From assembly GCF_022414535.1 (NCBI RefSeq), contig NZ_JADWYM010000020.1, positions 1 to 64,000 on the forward strand: a stretch of 64,000 bases of DNA, in the 5' to 3' direction. The translations under genes were made by a program, and so were the position numbers. Source of the DNA: Streptomyces sp. MUM 2J. Lineage in GTDB: Bacteria > Actinomycetota > Actinomycetes > Streptomycetales > Streptomycetaceae. The notes under the pieces are model-generated. The model searched no databases. It saw only the letters and a program-made list of their open reading frames with translations, and was not told where the DNA came from. Shown in pieces: positions 17,169 through 24,751 of the stretch; position 1 is the stretch's first letter, and each line of letters opens with the position of its first letter.

Positions 17169-18530
17169 ATGGACAAGCAGCAGGAGTTCGTGCTCCGGAC
17201 CTTGGAGGAGCGCGACATCCGGTTCGTACGCCTGTGGTTCACGGACGTGCTGGGCTTCCTCAAGTCCGTTGCCGTGGCCCCGGCCGAACTGGAGCAGGCC
17301 TTCGACGAGGGCATCGGCTTCGACGGCTCCGCCATCGAGGGTTTCGCCCGCGTCTACGAGTCCGACATGATCGCCAAGCCGGACCCCTCGACCTTCCAGG
17401 TCCTGCCCTGGCGTGCGGAGGCACCCGGCACCGCGCGCATGTTCTGCGACATCCTCATGCCGGACGGCTCCCCCTCCTTCGCCGACCCGCGCTACGTGCT
17501 CAAGCGGGCCCTGGCCCGCACCTCCGACCTCGGCTTCACCTTCTACACCCACCCCGAGATCGAGTTCTTCCTGCTGAAGGACCGCCCGCTGGACGGCTCC
17601 CGGCCCACCCCCGCCGACAACTCGGGCTACTTCGACCACACCCCGCAGAACGTCGGCATGGACTTCCGCCGCCAGGCCATCACCATGCTGGAGTCGATGG
17701 GCATCTCGGTGGAGTTCTCCCACCACGAGGGCGCCCCCGGCCAGCAGGAGATCGACCTGCGCTACGCCGACGCGCTGTCCACCGCCGACAACGTCATGAC
17801 CTTCCGCCTGGTGATGAAGCAGGTGGCGCTGGAACAGGGCGTGCAGGCGACGTTCATGCCCAAGCCGTTCAGCGAGCACCCGGGCTCCGGCATGCACACC
17901 CACCTCTCCCTGTTCGAGGGCGACCGCAACGCGTTCTACGAGTCCGGCTCCGAGTACCAGCTCTCCAAGGTCGGCCGCTCCTTCATCGCGGGCCTGCTGC
18001 GGCACGCGGCCGAGATCTCCGCCGTCACCAACCAGTGGGTCAACTCCTACAAGCGCATCTGGGGCGGCACCGAGCGCACCGCCGGCGCCGGCGGCGAGGC
18101 ACCCTCGTACATCTGCTGGGGCCACAACAACCGCTCGGCCCTCGTCCGCGTCCCGATGTACAAGCCCGGCAAGACCGGCTCCGCGCGCGTGGAGGTCCGC
18201 TCCATCGACTCCGGTGCCAACCCCTACCTCACCTACGCCGTCCTGCTCGCGGCCGGGCTGAAGGGCATCGAGGAGGGCTACGAGCTCCCGCCGGGCGCCG
18301 AGGACGACGTGTGGGCCCTGTCGGACGCCGAGCGCCGCGCGATGGGCATCGAGCCCCTCCCGCAGAACCTCGGTGAGGCCCTGACCCTCATGGAGCGCAG
18401 CGACCTGGTCGCCGAGACCCTCGGCGAGCACGTCTTCGACTTCTTCCTCCGCAACAAGAAGCAGGAGTGGGAGGAGTACCGCTCCGAGGTCACCGCGTTC
18501 GAGCTGCGGAAGAACCTGCCGGTGCTGTAG
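17169..18530 (+). CDS. glnA2: GlnA2-type glutamine synthetase-like enzyme (gamma-glutamylpolyamine synthetase)
   Basis: 453 residues of the type I glutamine synthetase fold. The beta-Grasp domain is FTDVLGFLKSVAV; the ATP/metal motifs are FYTHPEIEFFL, KPFSEHPGSGMHTHLSLF and NSYKRIW, and the glutamate-loop region is VRSIDSGANPY. Streptomyces has several such paralogues. In S. coelicolor GlnA2 has been assigned to gamma-glutamylation of polyamines rather than to ammonium assimilation, and this protein is very close to it in my memory. The adenylylation-site Tyr region of true GlnA is not evident at the C-terminus, which ends FELRKNLPVL. ATG 17169 is preferred over 17154 because GGGGAAG gives a normal spacing. 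Confidence 0.88.
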   Translation: MDKQQEFVLRTLEERDIRFVRLWFTDVLGFLKSVAVAPAELEQAFDEGIGFDGSAIEGFARVYESDMIAKPDPSTFQVLPWRAEAPGTARMFCDILMPDGSPSFADPRYVLKRALARTSDLGFTFYTHPEIEFFLLKDRPLDGSRPTPADNSGYFDHTPQNVGMDFRRQAITMLESMGISVEFSHHEGAPGQQEIDLRYADALSTADNVMTFRLVMKQVALEQGVQATFMPKPFSEHPGSGMHTHLSLFEGDRNAFYESGSEYQLSKVGRSFIAGLLRHAAEISAVTNQWVNSYKRIWGGTERTAGAGGEAPSYICWGHNNRSALVRVPMYKPGKTGSARVEVRSIDSGANPYLTYAVLLAAGLKGIEEGYELPPGAEDDVWALSDAERRAMGIEPLPQNLGEALTLMERSDLVAETLGEHVFDFFLRNKKQEWEEYRSEVTAFELRKNLPVL

Positions 18531-18996
18531 GGGCGGGGTCGGGGCGGGTTTCCCGCTGATGACGCGGGTGGGCCCCGGCCGCCTCCGGGTGCGGGGACTC
18601 GCGCGGTCGGCGGCGCCGGGACCGACGTGCCCCGTCCGCCGAGGTGCCGCCGCGCGGGTGCGGGGGCGCCGGACGGGTGCCGTGCGGCCGCCGCCTGGGG
18701 GCCCTGGCCCGTCCGACTCGCCGGCGGGGCGGGCGACGTCGGCGGGGCGGCGGTTCCCGCCCGGGCGTCGTGCCCCCGGGGGTCCGCCACGCCCCTGAAC
18801 CGCAGCCTGCGGAAGCCTTGCCTCCGGCCCTTGACCCGGAGCGTCCCGGCGGCCACCGTGGAAGGTAAGGCGACAGTCCGGTACAACGCTCTGCCGCACC
18901 CCGGGAGCAGGAGGGGAGGCGAGTGGATGACGACCAGACCCAACGCACGGCGGATGGCGGAGGCCCTCGGCCCCGTACCGCCGTGCGCGGGTTCGC
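18531..18996. other. 466-bp gap, possible small leader ORF, no clear gene
   Basis: GC-rich and without a recognisable gene. A GTG at 18923 follows AGGAGGGGAGG and opens a 55-codon frame (begins VDDDQTQRTADGG, ends at 19090) that runs antisense into the 3' end of the TolB-like gene. Its translation start looks good, but the product resembles nothing I know. Treat as doubtful. Confidence 0.3.
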
Positions 18997-20016
18997 CTAC
19001 GGAAGGAAGGCGGGCGACACCGCCGCGGTGCTGAGGCGCCGCGGCGCTCCCGTGCCGTCGGACGGGACCGCGTACAGGTCCGCGCCGTAGTCGCCGGGCA
19101 GGGCGTACACGAGGGTGCGGGCGTCCTTCCACACCGCCTGGTCGTCCACGCTGCGCGGCTCGGCCAGCGGGGTCTCGTGCAGGGTACGCAGGTTGAGGAC
19201 GTACAGCCGCCAGGGGGCGTCCGCGGGCAGTCCCGGTACGCGTTTCTTGAAGGCGATCCGCGTCCCGTCGGGGGACAGGGAGGGACACTCCACGTTCGCG
19301 CGCAGCACGGTGACCGTACGGGTGCGAAGGTCGCCGCGGACCAGGTGGGTCAGGCCCCCGGTCGCCAGCGTGGCGTAGAACGTCCGGTCGTCCGCCGCGA
19401 ACGTCACGCCCCAGAAGTTCATGTCCGCCGCGTGACGGGTGCGGCCGTCCTCGACGACCCGGAAGGACTCCAGGGACGGGATCAGCTCGCCCGTGAGGAC
19501 GTTCACGATCGCCGCGCGTGTGGAGAAGCCGGTGCCCGCGTAGGAGTCGCCGCCCACGAACGCCGTCCAGGCCGCCCAGTGCCCGCTCGGGGAGACCCGG
19601 GCGCGCGAGGGGATGCCCCGGACGTCGTACCGCCGGGTCACGTGCAGGCGCGCGTCCAGGATCACCGCGCGGTAGGTGTCGGAGACCGGGCCGTGCACTG
19701 CCTGGAGGCAGATGCCGGTGCCGGACGCGGCGTGGAAGCGCAGGCACTTCACCCCCGACGCGGTCCGTGGGCCGGAGGGGTCCGCCGCGGGGACCGCGGT
19801 CAGCTCGTCGCGGTGCGGCCCCCACGCCATGGACCGGAAGACCATGGTGCCGTGCGCGGTGAGCGTGACCCGGCCGGAGGCGATCCCGGGGCCGCCCGGC
19901 TGCGCCCGGTCGCGGCGGTCCGCGCGGGCGGAGGCGTGCAGCACCGACGCCAGTGCCACGGCGGCCAGGGCGACGACGGCCGCCGCCAGGACCAGGACGC
20001 GCAGCCGGAGGGTCAT
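18997..20016 (-). CDS. TolB-like beta-propeller protein, secreted or membrane-anchored
   Basis: 339 residues. The N-terminal helix LVLAAAVVALAAVALASVLHA is a signal anchor. The rest shows repeated propeller-blade patterns such as ARVSPSGHWAAWTAF, VECPSLSPDGTRIAFKKR and DDQAVWKDARTLVYALPGDYGADLYAV, the last a typical TolB/WD40-like blade. Two Cys pairs (CLRF, GICL, NVEC) fit an outside location. It probably acts as a binding or scaffold protein; no catalytic motif is visible. Its ATG overlaps the TGA of the MFS gene (ATGA), so it is the third gene of a coupled operon. Confidence 0.8.
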   Translation of the reverse strand: MTLRLRVLVLAAAVVALAAVALASVLHASARADRRDRAQPGGPGIASGRVTLTAHGTMVFRSMAWGPHRDELTAVPAADPSGPRTASGVKCLRFHAASGTGICLQAVHGPVSDTYRAVILDARLHVTRRYDVRGIPSRARVSPSGHWAAWTAFVGGDSYAGTGFSTRAAIVNVLTGELIPSLESFRVVEDGRTRHAADMNFWGVTFAADDRTFYATLATGGLTHLVRGDLRTRTVTVLRANVECPSLSPDGTRIAFKKRVPGLPADAPWRLYVLNLRTLHETPLAEPRSVDDQAVWKDARTLVYALPGDYGADLYAVPSDGTGAPRRLSTAAVSPAFLP

Positions 20017-21329
20017 CGGGTGGCCTCCCGGACCGGGCGCAGGGACACGAAGCACCAGGCGGCGCACACGGCCAGCGCCGCCGTCGACGCCAGCAGCGCC
20101 GTGCGGTCGCCCCACAGCGTCCACGCCGCCCCGAACAGCAGTGAGCAGGTGAAGCGGGCCAGTGCCTGCCCGGTCTGCACGACGGCCAGACCGGAGGAGC
20201 GCAGGTTCTCGGGTACGGTCTCCGAGGCCGCCGCCATCAGCACGCCGTCGGTCGCCGCGTAGAAGCCGCCGTGCAGCAGAAGGACGGCGTACGGCAGCGC
20301 CGGGCCGTGCCAGGAGGCGAGCAGCAGGGCGTAGGCCGCGAGGAGCGCGCCGTGGCCCGCCAGGAACACCCGCCACCGGCCGACCCGGTCCGCGAGTCTG
20401 CCCAGTGGCACCGCCAGCAGCAGGAACGCCGCGGCCGTGCCCAGCGGCAGCAGGGGGAACCAGCGGTCGGCGACGCCGAGGCGGCGCTGCAGCAGCAGGT
20501 AGACGAAGGCGTCGCTGACCGTGGCCAGGCCCAGGAGCAGCGCGCAGACGGTGATCCTGCGCAGTTCCCGCCCGCGCAGCAGGCCGGCCGCCGCCCGCAG
20601 GGTCGGCCGCGCGGCCGGGGCCGGGGCCGAGGTCGGGGCCGGGGAGGGGGCCGGGGCCGGGGTGGCCGCGGCGCGGGCCGGCCCGCCGGGTACGAACAGC
20701 ACCAGCACCAGGACACCCGCGGCCGCTACGCAGAAACTCACCGTGAACACCGCGTCGTAGCCGTCCACGGTCGCGCGCAGGATCCAGAACGCGGCCAGCG
20801 GGCCGAGCAGCGCGCCCGCCGTGTCCATCGCGCGGTGCACACCGAACGCCCGGCCGCGTGCCTCCGGCGCGGACGACAGGGAGATCAGCGCGTCGCGGGG
20901 TGCCGTGCGCAGGCCCTTGCCGGTGCGGTCGGCGGCCAGGACCAGGCCGATGGGGGTGAGGGTGTGCGCCACCAGCAGCAGGGGCTTGCACAGGGCCGAG
21001 AGGCCGTAGCCGAACCCCGCCACCCACTTGTGCCGGCCGCCGCCCCGGTCGGCGAGGTGCCCGCCGGCCAGGCGCACCGCGGCGGAGAACCCGTTGTAGA
21101 CGCCGTCCAGGAGCCCGAACCCCAGCGGCGACAGGCCGAGTCCCGCCACCAGGTACAGCGGGAGCACCGCCGTCACCATCTCCGACGACACGTCGGTGAT
21201 CAGGCTGACCGTGCCGAGCGCCAGCACCGTCGGCGCGACCGCGGCGCGGCGCCGCCCGGCGGGGTGCCGGACGGCGCCGTCCGCGGACGCCGGCGCCGGG
21301 TCTCCGGCGCGGCTGTCCGCCACGTACAT
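20013..21329 (-). CDS. MFS transporter (12 TM) in phosphoesterase operon
   Basis: 438 residues. Motif A-like loop LAGGHLADRGGGRHKWVAG after TM2 and DRTGKGLRTAPRDALI in the TM4-5 region place it with the MFS_1 subfamily of sugar or drug carriers; the latter resembles the RGKGIRTAPRDALL motif seen in a little-studied clade. The central loop is a Pro/Ala low-complexity linker (APAPSPAPTSAPAPAARP). The start ATG lies one base after the TGA of the phosphoesterase gene, and the stop overlaps the TolB-like gene, so the three are made together. Substrate unknown; export or import of a phosphoester hydrolysis product is an inference from context. Confidence 0.8.
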   Translation of the reverse strand: MYVADSRAGDPAPASADGAVRHPAGRRRAAVAPTVLALGTVSLITDVSSEMVTAVLPLYLVAGLGLSPLGFGLLDGVYNGFSAAVRLAGGHLADRGGGRHKWVAGFGYGLSALCKPLLLVAHTLTPIGLVLAADRTGKGLRTAPRDALISLSSAPEARGRAFGVHRAMDTAGALLGPLAAFWILRATVDGYDAVFTVSFCVAAAGVLVLVLFVPGGPARAAATPAPAPSPAPTSAPAPAARPTLRAAAGLLRGRELRRITVCALLLGLATVSDAFVYLLLQRRLGVADRWFPLLPLGTAAAFLLLAVPLGRLADRVGRWRVFLAGHGALLAAYALLLASWHGPALPYAVLLLHGGFYAATDGVLMAAASETVPENLRSSGLAVVQTGQALARFTCSLLFGAAWTLWGDRTALLASTAALAVCAAWCFVSLRPVREATR

Positions 21330-21330
21330 C

Positions 21331-22221
21331 TCAGGACGCCCAGATTCCGGTGATGTCCTGCGCGGAGGCCGCGTTGCCGGCGTGGGTCGTCAGCCCCGCC
21401 ATGTCCTCCAGGGTGCGCAGCAGGTCGTAGTGGTCGTAGGCCGTGGAGGTGGACGAGCCGGCCGTGACCGGCTGGCCGTAGAGGACGGTCGCGATGCGGT
21501 TGCCGCTGAGCCGGTTGTCCTCGTCGAAGGTGACCACGAGCAGGCTGTTGTGGGTCCGGGCCCAGGTGGCGTAGGCGCCGAGGTTGTTCTTCAGCCAGGT
21601 GTCGCCGGTCTTGACCGAGCAGTCGTGCATGTCGTGGCACAGGTCCGGGATGACGAACGAGACGTCGGGGAGGGTGGAGTAGTCGGTGGGGAACTGGGCG
21701 AGGGTGTACGCGGACGAGGTCGGCACGTTGCTGAAGCCGAACCACGGGTTGTGCTTGCGCGCGTACCTGCCGCTGCTGCACGTGGTCGAGCCCTGGCCCG
21801 GCAGGCCCTCGTTGTAGCTCGCCCAGGTCTTCTGGGCCGCGAGCAGCTCGGAGGCCAGGTTGGGGGCAGAGGAGAAGCCCGGAGTGAAGCAGCTGTCGTC
21901 GGTGATGCCCTGGGTGGAGCCGGAGAACAGGGCGAAGTAGTTCGGCTGGCTCGGGTGCGTCTCGGCGTAGGACTGGGTCAGGTTGGCGCCGCCGGACTTG
22001 AGCGAGTTGATGTACGGGGCGCGGGAGGAGCCGATGACCTGGCTGTAGGCGTGGTTCTCGAAGACCACGACGACCACGTGGTCCGGGGCCGGTACCCCGT
22101 TCGCCGCCTGGGCGGGGGAGGAGCCGCCGAGACCGGTCCACAGGCCGACGGCGGCGACCGCGAGGGCGAGCGCGGACGCCGCGGCGGTACGGCCGCGGCG
22201 GAACACGGAACTGCCGGACAC
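21331..22221 (-). CDS. Secreted phosphoesterase (acid phosphatase/phospholipase C-like, alkaline phosphatase superfamily)
   Basis: 296 residues. Signal peptide with RRGR, a hydrophobic core and SSPAQA cleavage region, possibly a Tat substrate. The mature part begins DHVVVVVFENHAYSQVIG, the metal-binding start of the phosphoesterase family (PF04185). It continues with THPSQPNYFALFSG (nucleophile Thr/Ser region), FVIPDLCHDMHDC, and LLVVTFDEDN, the second metal site. GTG 22221 has GGAGGT just upstream; the 126-nt longer frame has no signal-like start. First gene of a three-gene operon with the MFS and TolB-like genes. Confidence 0.88.
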   Translation of the reverse strand: MSGSSVFRRGRTAAASALALAVAAVGLWTGLGGSSPAQAANGVPAPDHVVVVVFENHAYSQVIGSSRAPYINSLKSGGANLTQSYAETHPSQPNYFALFSGSTQGITDDSCFTPGFSSAPNLASELLAAQKTWASYNEGLPGQGSTTCSSGRYARKHNPWFGFSNVPTSSAYTLAQFPTDYSTLPDVSFVIPDLCHDMHDCSVKTGDTWLKNNLGAYATWARTHNSLLVVTFDEDNRLSGNRIATVLYGQPVTAGSSTSTAYDHYDLLRTLEDMAGLTTHAGNAASAQDITGIWAS

Positions 22222-22632
22222 ATCTACCTCCGGTGAGGATGGACGGGGGTGACGGTGCGAACAGATCATGCTCACGCCAACAAGCTGCCGCCCCACGCCG
22301 TCCGGCCCGATGGATGAACAGGTCGTGAACTGCTCGCGCCGGCACACCCGGGTGCCCGGCCGGTCGGCGCCCGGTGCGGCGGCGCGCGGAGCCCCGTCGG
22401 ATCACGGCACCGCCCGGCGGCGCGCCGTCCGGCACCGTGACCGCCGCCGGTCCGCCCCGTACGGGCCGGTGACGCCGTCGCCCCTCTCCACCGAAGCGGA
22501 CATCCGCGTCGCGCGCCACCCGTCCACCGCTGCCGCGCCCGGCGCCGGGCACACCCCCGTTCCTGCCGCGCCCGGCGCCGGGCACACCCCGTTCACCGCC
22601 GCCGCGCCCCGCGCCGGCCGCCCGCGGGCGCG
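22222..22632. other. 411-bp intergenic region with GC-rich direct repeats
   Basis: Holds the promoter of the phosphoesterase gene on the minus strand, not resolvable by eye. Otherwise only low-complexity GC-rich sequence is seen, ending in the tandem repeat listed separately. Confidence 0.4.
22531..22620. repeat. Tandem repeat, about 33-bp period, 2-3 copies
   Basis: The unit TGCCGCGCCCGGCGCCGGGC plus ACACCCC(C)GTT occurs at about 22531-22561 and again at 22564-22594, with a decayed third copy after it. The unit is itself palindromic (CGCCCGGCGCCGGGC), so it can form stable hairpins and may help to end transcription of the AhpD-like gene. Confidence 0.6.
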
Positions 22633-23106
22633 TCAGGCGAACATGCCCGGCTGGTACCAGCCGGCCGGCTGACGAACGGTGACGTTCAGGCGGTTGAAGG
22701 CGTTGATCACGGCGACCAGGCCGACGAGGGCGACGAGTTGGTCCTCGTCGTGGTGCTCGGCGGCGTTCTCCCAGACGCCGTCCGGGACGCCGCCCGCGGC
22801 GTCGGCGATGCGGGTGGCCTCCTCGGTCAGCTCCAGGGCGGCGCGCTCGGCCTCGGTGAACACGGTCGCCTCCCGCCAGGCCGCGACCAGGGCCAGGCGC
22901 ACGGCGTCCTCGCCGGCCGCCGCGGCGTCCTTGCTGTGCATGTCGGTGCAGAAGCCGCAGCCGTTGATCTGGCTGGCGCGCAGCAGCACCAGGTTCTGGG
23001 TCGCCTGGGGCAGCGCCGAGTCCGCGATCGCCTTGCCGGCCGAGTTGAAGTGCCTCAGCAGCCGGCCGGCGAAGGCGTTGTCCATGAGGTTCAGGCGGGC
23101 GTCCAT
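22633..23106 (-). CDS. AhpD-like / carboxymuconolactone decarboxylase family protein
   Basis: 157 residues, all-helical. The redox motif is in NGCGFCTDMHSKDA: CGFC followed by a His four residues later, the arrangement of AhpD-type peroxidase cofactors. The N-terminus LNLMDNAFAGRLLRHF and the core ATQNLVLLRASQING match the family. Probably a cytoplasmic thiol-dependent antioxidant; the physiological partner is not indicated. Single gene with a good ribosome site (GAGGAA) before ATG 23106. Confidence 0.88.
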   Translation of the reverse strand: MDARLNLMDNAFAGRLLRHFNSAGKAIADSALPQATQNLVLLRASQINGCGFCTDMHSKDAAAAGEDAVRLALVAAWREATVFTEAERAALELTEEATRIADAAGGVPDGVWENAAEHHDEDQLVALVGLVAVINAFNRLNVTVRQPAGWYQPGMFA

Positions 23107-23205
23107 GCGGTGTTCCTCCGTCGTCGTGCTGGCGTGTACACCTGGGTGACGGAACGGCCCGGCGCGGTGTGACGGCTTCTCGCTGTGACGCCGGTCACCT
23201 GCGGC

Positions 23206-24597
23206 TCAACGGCCCTCCAGCAGGGCGCCCATCCACTCCTCGACGGCGTCCGGCGTCCGGGGCAGCGCGGAGGACATCAGGCGGGCGCCGCCGGCGGTGA
23301 CGACCAGGTCGTCCTCGATGCGGACGCCGATGCCGCGCAGCTCGGGCGGCAGGGTGAGGTCGTCGGGCTGGAGGTACAGGCCGGGCTCGACGGTCAGGAC
23401 CTGACCCTCCTCCAGGACGCCGTCCAGGTACGCACCGGCCCGCGCCCGGGCGCAGTCGTGCACGTCGAGGCCGAGCATGTGGCCGCTGCTGCACAGCGTG
23501 TAGCGGCGGTGCAGGTCGCCTTCGGCGTCCTTCAGGACGCCCCACTCGGCCAGTCCTTCGGCGACCACCCGCATCGCGGCGGCATGGAAGTCGCGGAACC
23601 GGGCGCCCGGCCTCAGCGCGGCGATGCCCGCCTCCTGCGCGGCGAGGACCAGTTCGTACACCTGGCGCTGGAGGGGGGTGAAGCGGCCGGAGAGCGGCAG
23701 GGTGCGCGTGATGTCGGCGGTGTAGAGGGTGTCGGTCTCCACGCCCGCGTCGAGCAGCAGCAACTCGGCCGGGTCCAGGGCACCGTCGTTGCGGGTCCAG
23801 TGCAGGACGCAGGCATGGGCGCCGGATGCGGCGATCGTCTCGTAGCCGGTGCCGTTGCCCTCGGCCCGGGCGCGCAGCCCGAAGACCCCCTCGATCCAGC
23901 GCTCGCCGCGCGGGTGGGCGAGCGCGCGCGGCAGGGCCCGCACGACGTCCTCGAAGCCGGCCGTCGTGCGGTCGACCGCCAGCTGCAGCTGGGCCGTCTC
24001 CCAGTCGTCCTTGATCAGGCGCAACTCCGACAGCGCCGAGGCCAGTTCGGGGTCGGTGGACGGCTCGCGGCCGGGCGGCAGGCGCTCGCCCAGCTCGGCG
24101 AGGTCGGCGCAGCGGATCCCGGTGAGGCGCTCGGCCTCGGTCAGGTCGGGGCGCCGGCCGACCCAGAACTCCCCGTGCCGCCGGTCCCGGTAGAAGGCGT
24201 CGGCAGGCCGCCCGGCCCGGCCGGTGCGCGGTGAACGGGGGCGTGTGTACAGCACGGCCTCGTGGTCGTGCGCCCCGGACGGTTCCAGCACCAGCACATT
24301 TCCCGGCTGGTCCTCGCCGGTGAGTCCGGTCAGCCAGGCGTAGGCGCTGTACGGCCGGAAGCGGTGGTCGCAGTCGTTGGAGCGCACCTTCAACTCGCCT
24401 GCGGGGACGACCAGCCGCTCGCCGGGGAACCGCGCCGACAGCCGGGCGCGGCGGGCCGGGGTGACGGCGCGGGCGGGGACCCGGGCGTCGGCCGGCAGCG
24501 GCGAAGGATCCCAGTCGCCGCTCATGGAGCGGGCCAACTCGGTGGAGACGGACAGGTCGTGACTGCCGACGCGCAGGCGCGTGGTGCTGTCGGGCAT
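23206..24597 (-). CDS. pepP: Xaa-Pro aminopeptidase (aminopeptidase P, M24B)
   Basis: Removes an N-terminal residue that precedes proline, a step needed to finish proline-rich peptides. 463 residues with the creatinase-type N-terminal domain and the pita-bread catalytic domain. Metal ligands are the Asp in LLLDAGVETD, the Asp in TADITRTLP, the His in SSGHMLGLDVHD, Glu in LTVEPGLYL and Glu in VRIEDDLVV, all present. No signal peptide, so intracellular. It is divergent from the secreted collagenase gene; the 154-bp gap holds one copy of the 18-bp motif also found at the hydroxyproline operon. This context suggests service in collagen peptide use. Confidence 0.93.
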   Translation of the reverse strand: MPDSTTRLRVGSHDLSVSTELARSMSGDWDPSPLPADARVPARAVTPARRARLSARFPGERLVVPAGELKVRSNDCDHRFRPYSAYAWLTGLTGEDQPGNVLVLEPSGAHDHEAVLYTRPRSPRTGRAGRPADAFYRDRRHGEFWVGRRPDLTEAERLTGIRCADLAELGERLPPGREPSTDPELASALSELRLIKDDWETAQLQLAVDRTTAGFEDVVRALPRALAHPRGERWIEGVFGLRARAEGNGTGYETIAASGAHACVLHWTRNDGALDPAELLLLDAGVETDTLYTADITRTLPLSGRFTPLQRQVYELVLAAQEAGIAALRPGARFRDFHAAAMRVVAEGLAEWGVLKDAEGDLHRRYTLCSSGHMLGLDVHDCARARAGAYLDGVLEEGQVLTVEPGLYLQPDDLTLPPELRGIGVRIEDDLVVTAGGARLMSSALPRTPDAVEEWMGALLEGR

Positions 24598-24629
24598 GAC
24601 GGCTCCCGGAAGTGAGAATTGCTGAGGGG

Positions 24630-24658
24630 TTGTCAGTGCAATTTCACATTACTATGTT
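24630..24658 (+). promoter_or_regulatory. Promoter of the collagenase gene with overlapping shared 18-bp motif
   Basis: TTGTCA (24630-24635), a 17-bp spacer and TATGTT (24653-24658) form a good vegetative promoter reading towards the collagenase. GTCAGTGCAATTTCACAT (24632-24649) lies over the spacer. Fifteen of 18 positions recur on the minus strand at 27163-27180 before the hydroxyproline operon. Such an overlap suits a repressor. The same site is 35 bp from the start of divergent pepP. Confidence 0.6.
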
Positions 24659-24751
24659 ACAGCTCACATGGCAGTGGCATGCACGCCTCAAACTGGCCGA
24701 TCGGCGTGCGTGCCCCACATCGAGCCACTCCCCACACACGAGGAGCCGCAG

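Noticed and set aside
22531..22620. Possible CRISPR array
   Set aside because: Only two to three GC-rich copies without unique spacers of constant size, and no cas genes.
24668..24751. Earlier ATG for the collagenase
   Set aside because: It would begin ten bases after the likely -10 and put 28 non-signal residues before a good signal peptide; GTG 24752 has AGGAG at the right distance.
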